Of a stretch of DNA of 8,022 nucleotides, positions 5,645 to 8,022 are shown piece after piece. The DNA comes from Sphingomonadales bacterium. GTDB lineage: Bacteria; Pseudomonadota; Alphaproteobacteria; Sphingomonadales; Sphingomonadaceae. Numbering within the stretch: the first letter of the stretch is position 1; each line of letters begins with the position of its first letter. Below the pieces are notes generated by a model. That model saw only the letters and a program-made list of their open reading frames with translations. It was not told where the DNA came from and did no database searches. Where the stretch lies: contig JAFKLV010000059.1 of the NCBI GenBank assembly GCA_017304125.1, positions 1 to 8,022 on the forward strand, written 5' to 3'. The position numbers were made by a program, and so were the translations under genes.

Positions 5645-6817
5645 ATGGCCGACGCCAAGCCTTTTGCCGTGCCCGAAGGAGCCACCGGCGTCCTTGTCCT
5701 CGCCTCCGGTGAGGTTGCCTGGGGACGAGGCTTTGGTGCCGAGGGCGAAGTGGTGGGGGAAGTCTGCTTCCACACCGCGATGACCGGCTATCAGGAGATC
5801 ATGACCGACCCGAGCTTCGCCGGTCAGATCATCACCTTCACCTTCCCGCATATCGGCAACGTCGGCACCAATGCCGACGATATCGAGGCGGACGAGCCGC
5901 ACGCGCTCGGCATGATCGTCCGCGAGGACGTCACCGCGCCGTCGAACTTCCGCAACGTCGAGCAGCTCGATGCGTGGATGAAGCGCCACGCGCGCGTCGG
6001 CCTCGCCGGGATCGATACTCGCGCGCTGACCCGTCGCATCCGCACTGGCGGCGCGCCGAATGGGGTGATCGCGCATTCGGCCTCGGGCAAGTTCGATATC
6101 CCGCTGCTGCTGGAGATGGCGCGCGCCTGGCCGGGGCTGGAGGGGATGGATCTCGCCAAGGCGGTGACCACCGAAACCCATTTCGGCTGGGGCGATAATC
6201 GCGACGGCGGCATCTGGCGGCTCGGCTTCGGCTATGCCGGCATCGAGGGCGCCGATCGCCCGCATGTCGTCGCGGTGGATTACGGCAGCAAGCACAATAT
6301 CTTCCGCAACCTTGTCGAGGCAGGCGCGAAGGTATCGGTGGTCCCGGCGACCGCCACCTATGACGAGATCATGGCGCTCGGCCCCGACGGCATCTTCCTG
6401 TCGAACGGCCCCGGCGATCCCGCGGCGACCGGCGAATATGCCGTGCCGGTGATCCGGCAATTGCTTGAGACCAAGCTGCCGCTGTTCGGCATCTGCCTCG
6501 GCCACCAACTGATCGGCATTGCGGTCGGCGGCAAGACGACCAAGATGTTCCAGGGCCACCGCGGCGCCAACCACCCGGTCAAGCGGCTGAGCGACGGCGC
6601 GGTCGAGATCACCAGCATGAACCACGGCTTCGCGGTCGATCGCGAGACGCTGCCGGCGAATGCGCGCGAGACGCATGTGTCGCTGTTCGACGGCTCCAAT
6701 TGCGGGATCGAACTGACCGACCGCCCGGCGTTCAGCGTGCAATATCACCCCGAGGCATCGCCCGGGCCGCAGGACAGCCTATATCTGTTCGAGAAGTTCG
6801 TCGGGATGCTGCGCTGA
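5645..6817 (+). CDS. carA: Carbamoyl-phosphate synthase small subunit (glutaminase) CarA
   Basis: The 390-residue small subunit hydrolyses glutamine and channels ammonia to CarB for carbamoyl phosphate synthesis, the first committed step shared by pyrimidine and arginine synthesis. The N-terminal CPSase small-chain domain (about 12-150) shows CFHTAMTGYQEIMTDPSFAG (41-60), FPHIGNVGTN and GIDTRALTRRIRTGG. The class I glutamine amidotransferase domain (about 205-390) has VDYGSKHNI, SNGPGDP, the nucleophile loop FGICLGHQ with C284, GHRGANHPV, and YHPEASPGP with H368 and E370, so the Cys-His-Glu triad is complete. The length is normal for the family (E. coli about 382). The ATG at 5645 is the only sensible start; GGAG lies 12 bases upstream, a rather long spacing. 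carB follows 63 bases after its stop on the same strand, consistent with one operon, and that gap shows no terminator or gene. Confidence 0.98.
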   Translation: MADAKPFAVPEGATGVLVLASGEVAWGRGFGAEGEVVGEVCFHTAMTGYQEIMTDPSFAGQIITFTFPHIGNVGTNADDIEADEPHALGMIVREDVTAPSNFRNVEQLDAWMKRHARVGLAGIDTRALTRRIRTGGAPNGVIAHSASGKFDIPLLLEMARAWPGLEGMDLAKAVTTETHFGWGDNRDGGIWRLGFGYAGIEGADRPHVVAVDYGSKHNIFRNLVEAGAKVSVVPATATYDEIMALGPDGIFLSNGPGDPAATGEYAVPVIRQLLETKLPLFGICLGHQLIGIAVGGKTTKMFQGHRGANHPVKRLSDGAVEITSMNHGFAVDRETLPANARETHVSLFDGSNCGIELTDRPAFSVQYHPEASPGPQDSLYLFEKFVGMLR

Positions 6818-6880
6818 GGCCCGGCCTCGCGACATCCGACCCCGCCAATAACCGCGTCACGCCCGCCGAGAAGAAATAAC

Positions 6881-8022
<1,142 letters not shown>

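Noticed and set aside
5588..6748. A 386-codon open frame on the minus strand opposite carA
   Set aside because: In register with carA codons. carA has the full catalytic triad and family motifs, while the antisense product resembles no family.

Overview
This window looks like the chromosome of a GC-rich alphaproteobacterium, most likely a sphingomonad (Sphingomonas or a close relative). The evidence is strong G/C bias at third codon positions, the gene order carAB / yqeY-dnaG-rpoD, a long alphaproteobacterial-type RpoD with an acidic spacer, and short palindromic repeats with a CCCAGC-GAAA-GCTGGG core that I recall from intergenic regions of this group. The genus is an inference; no rRNA or tRNA is present to settle it.

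Layout. Bases 1-930 (+) hold the 3' end of a trimeric autotransporter (YadA-type) adhesin gene. It shows a heptad-repeat stalk, a neck motif, two 15-residue repeats and the outer-membrane anchor. A hairpin terminator at 949-982 separates it from the convergent minus-strand block. That block reads, in transcription order, yqeY (5539-5087), dnaG primase (4907-3030) and rpoD, the housekeeping sigma factor (3030-1006). dnaG and rpoD overlap by one base in a TGATG junction. The yqeY-dnaG gap carries a 38-bp-arm inverted repeat made of two REP-like units. From about 5540 transcription diverges: carA (5645-6817, +) and the first 380 codons of carB (6881 to the window end, +) encode carbamoyl-phosphate synthetase.

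How the genes fit together. yqeY-dnaG-rpoD is the alphaproteobacterial form of the macromolecular-synthesis cluster, joining a tRNA-amidotransferase-related protein, replication priming and the vegetative sigma factor. CarA and CarB together make carbamoyl phosphate for pyrimidine and arginine synthesis. Both have all the catalytic residues I could check. The adhesin is the only clearly accessory-type gene.

On novelty: most of the window is conserved core genome, and I see no undescribed multi-gene system. The points worth a second look are the near-identical 84-bp repeats in the adhesin stalk, the REP-pair hairpin before dnaG, and -10-like boxes placed exactly six bases before the yqeY and dnaG start codons, which would fit leaderless transcripts. 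The long open frames opposite rpoD, dnaG, carA and carB are explained by codon register and are not called as genes.
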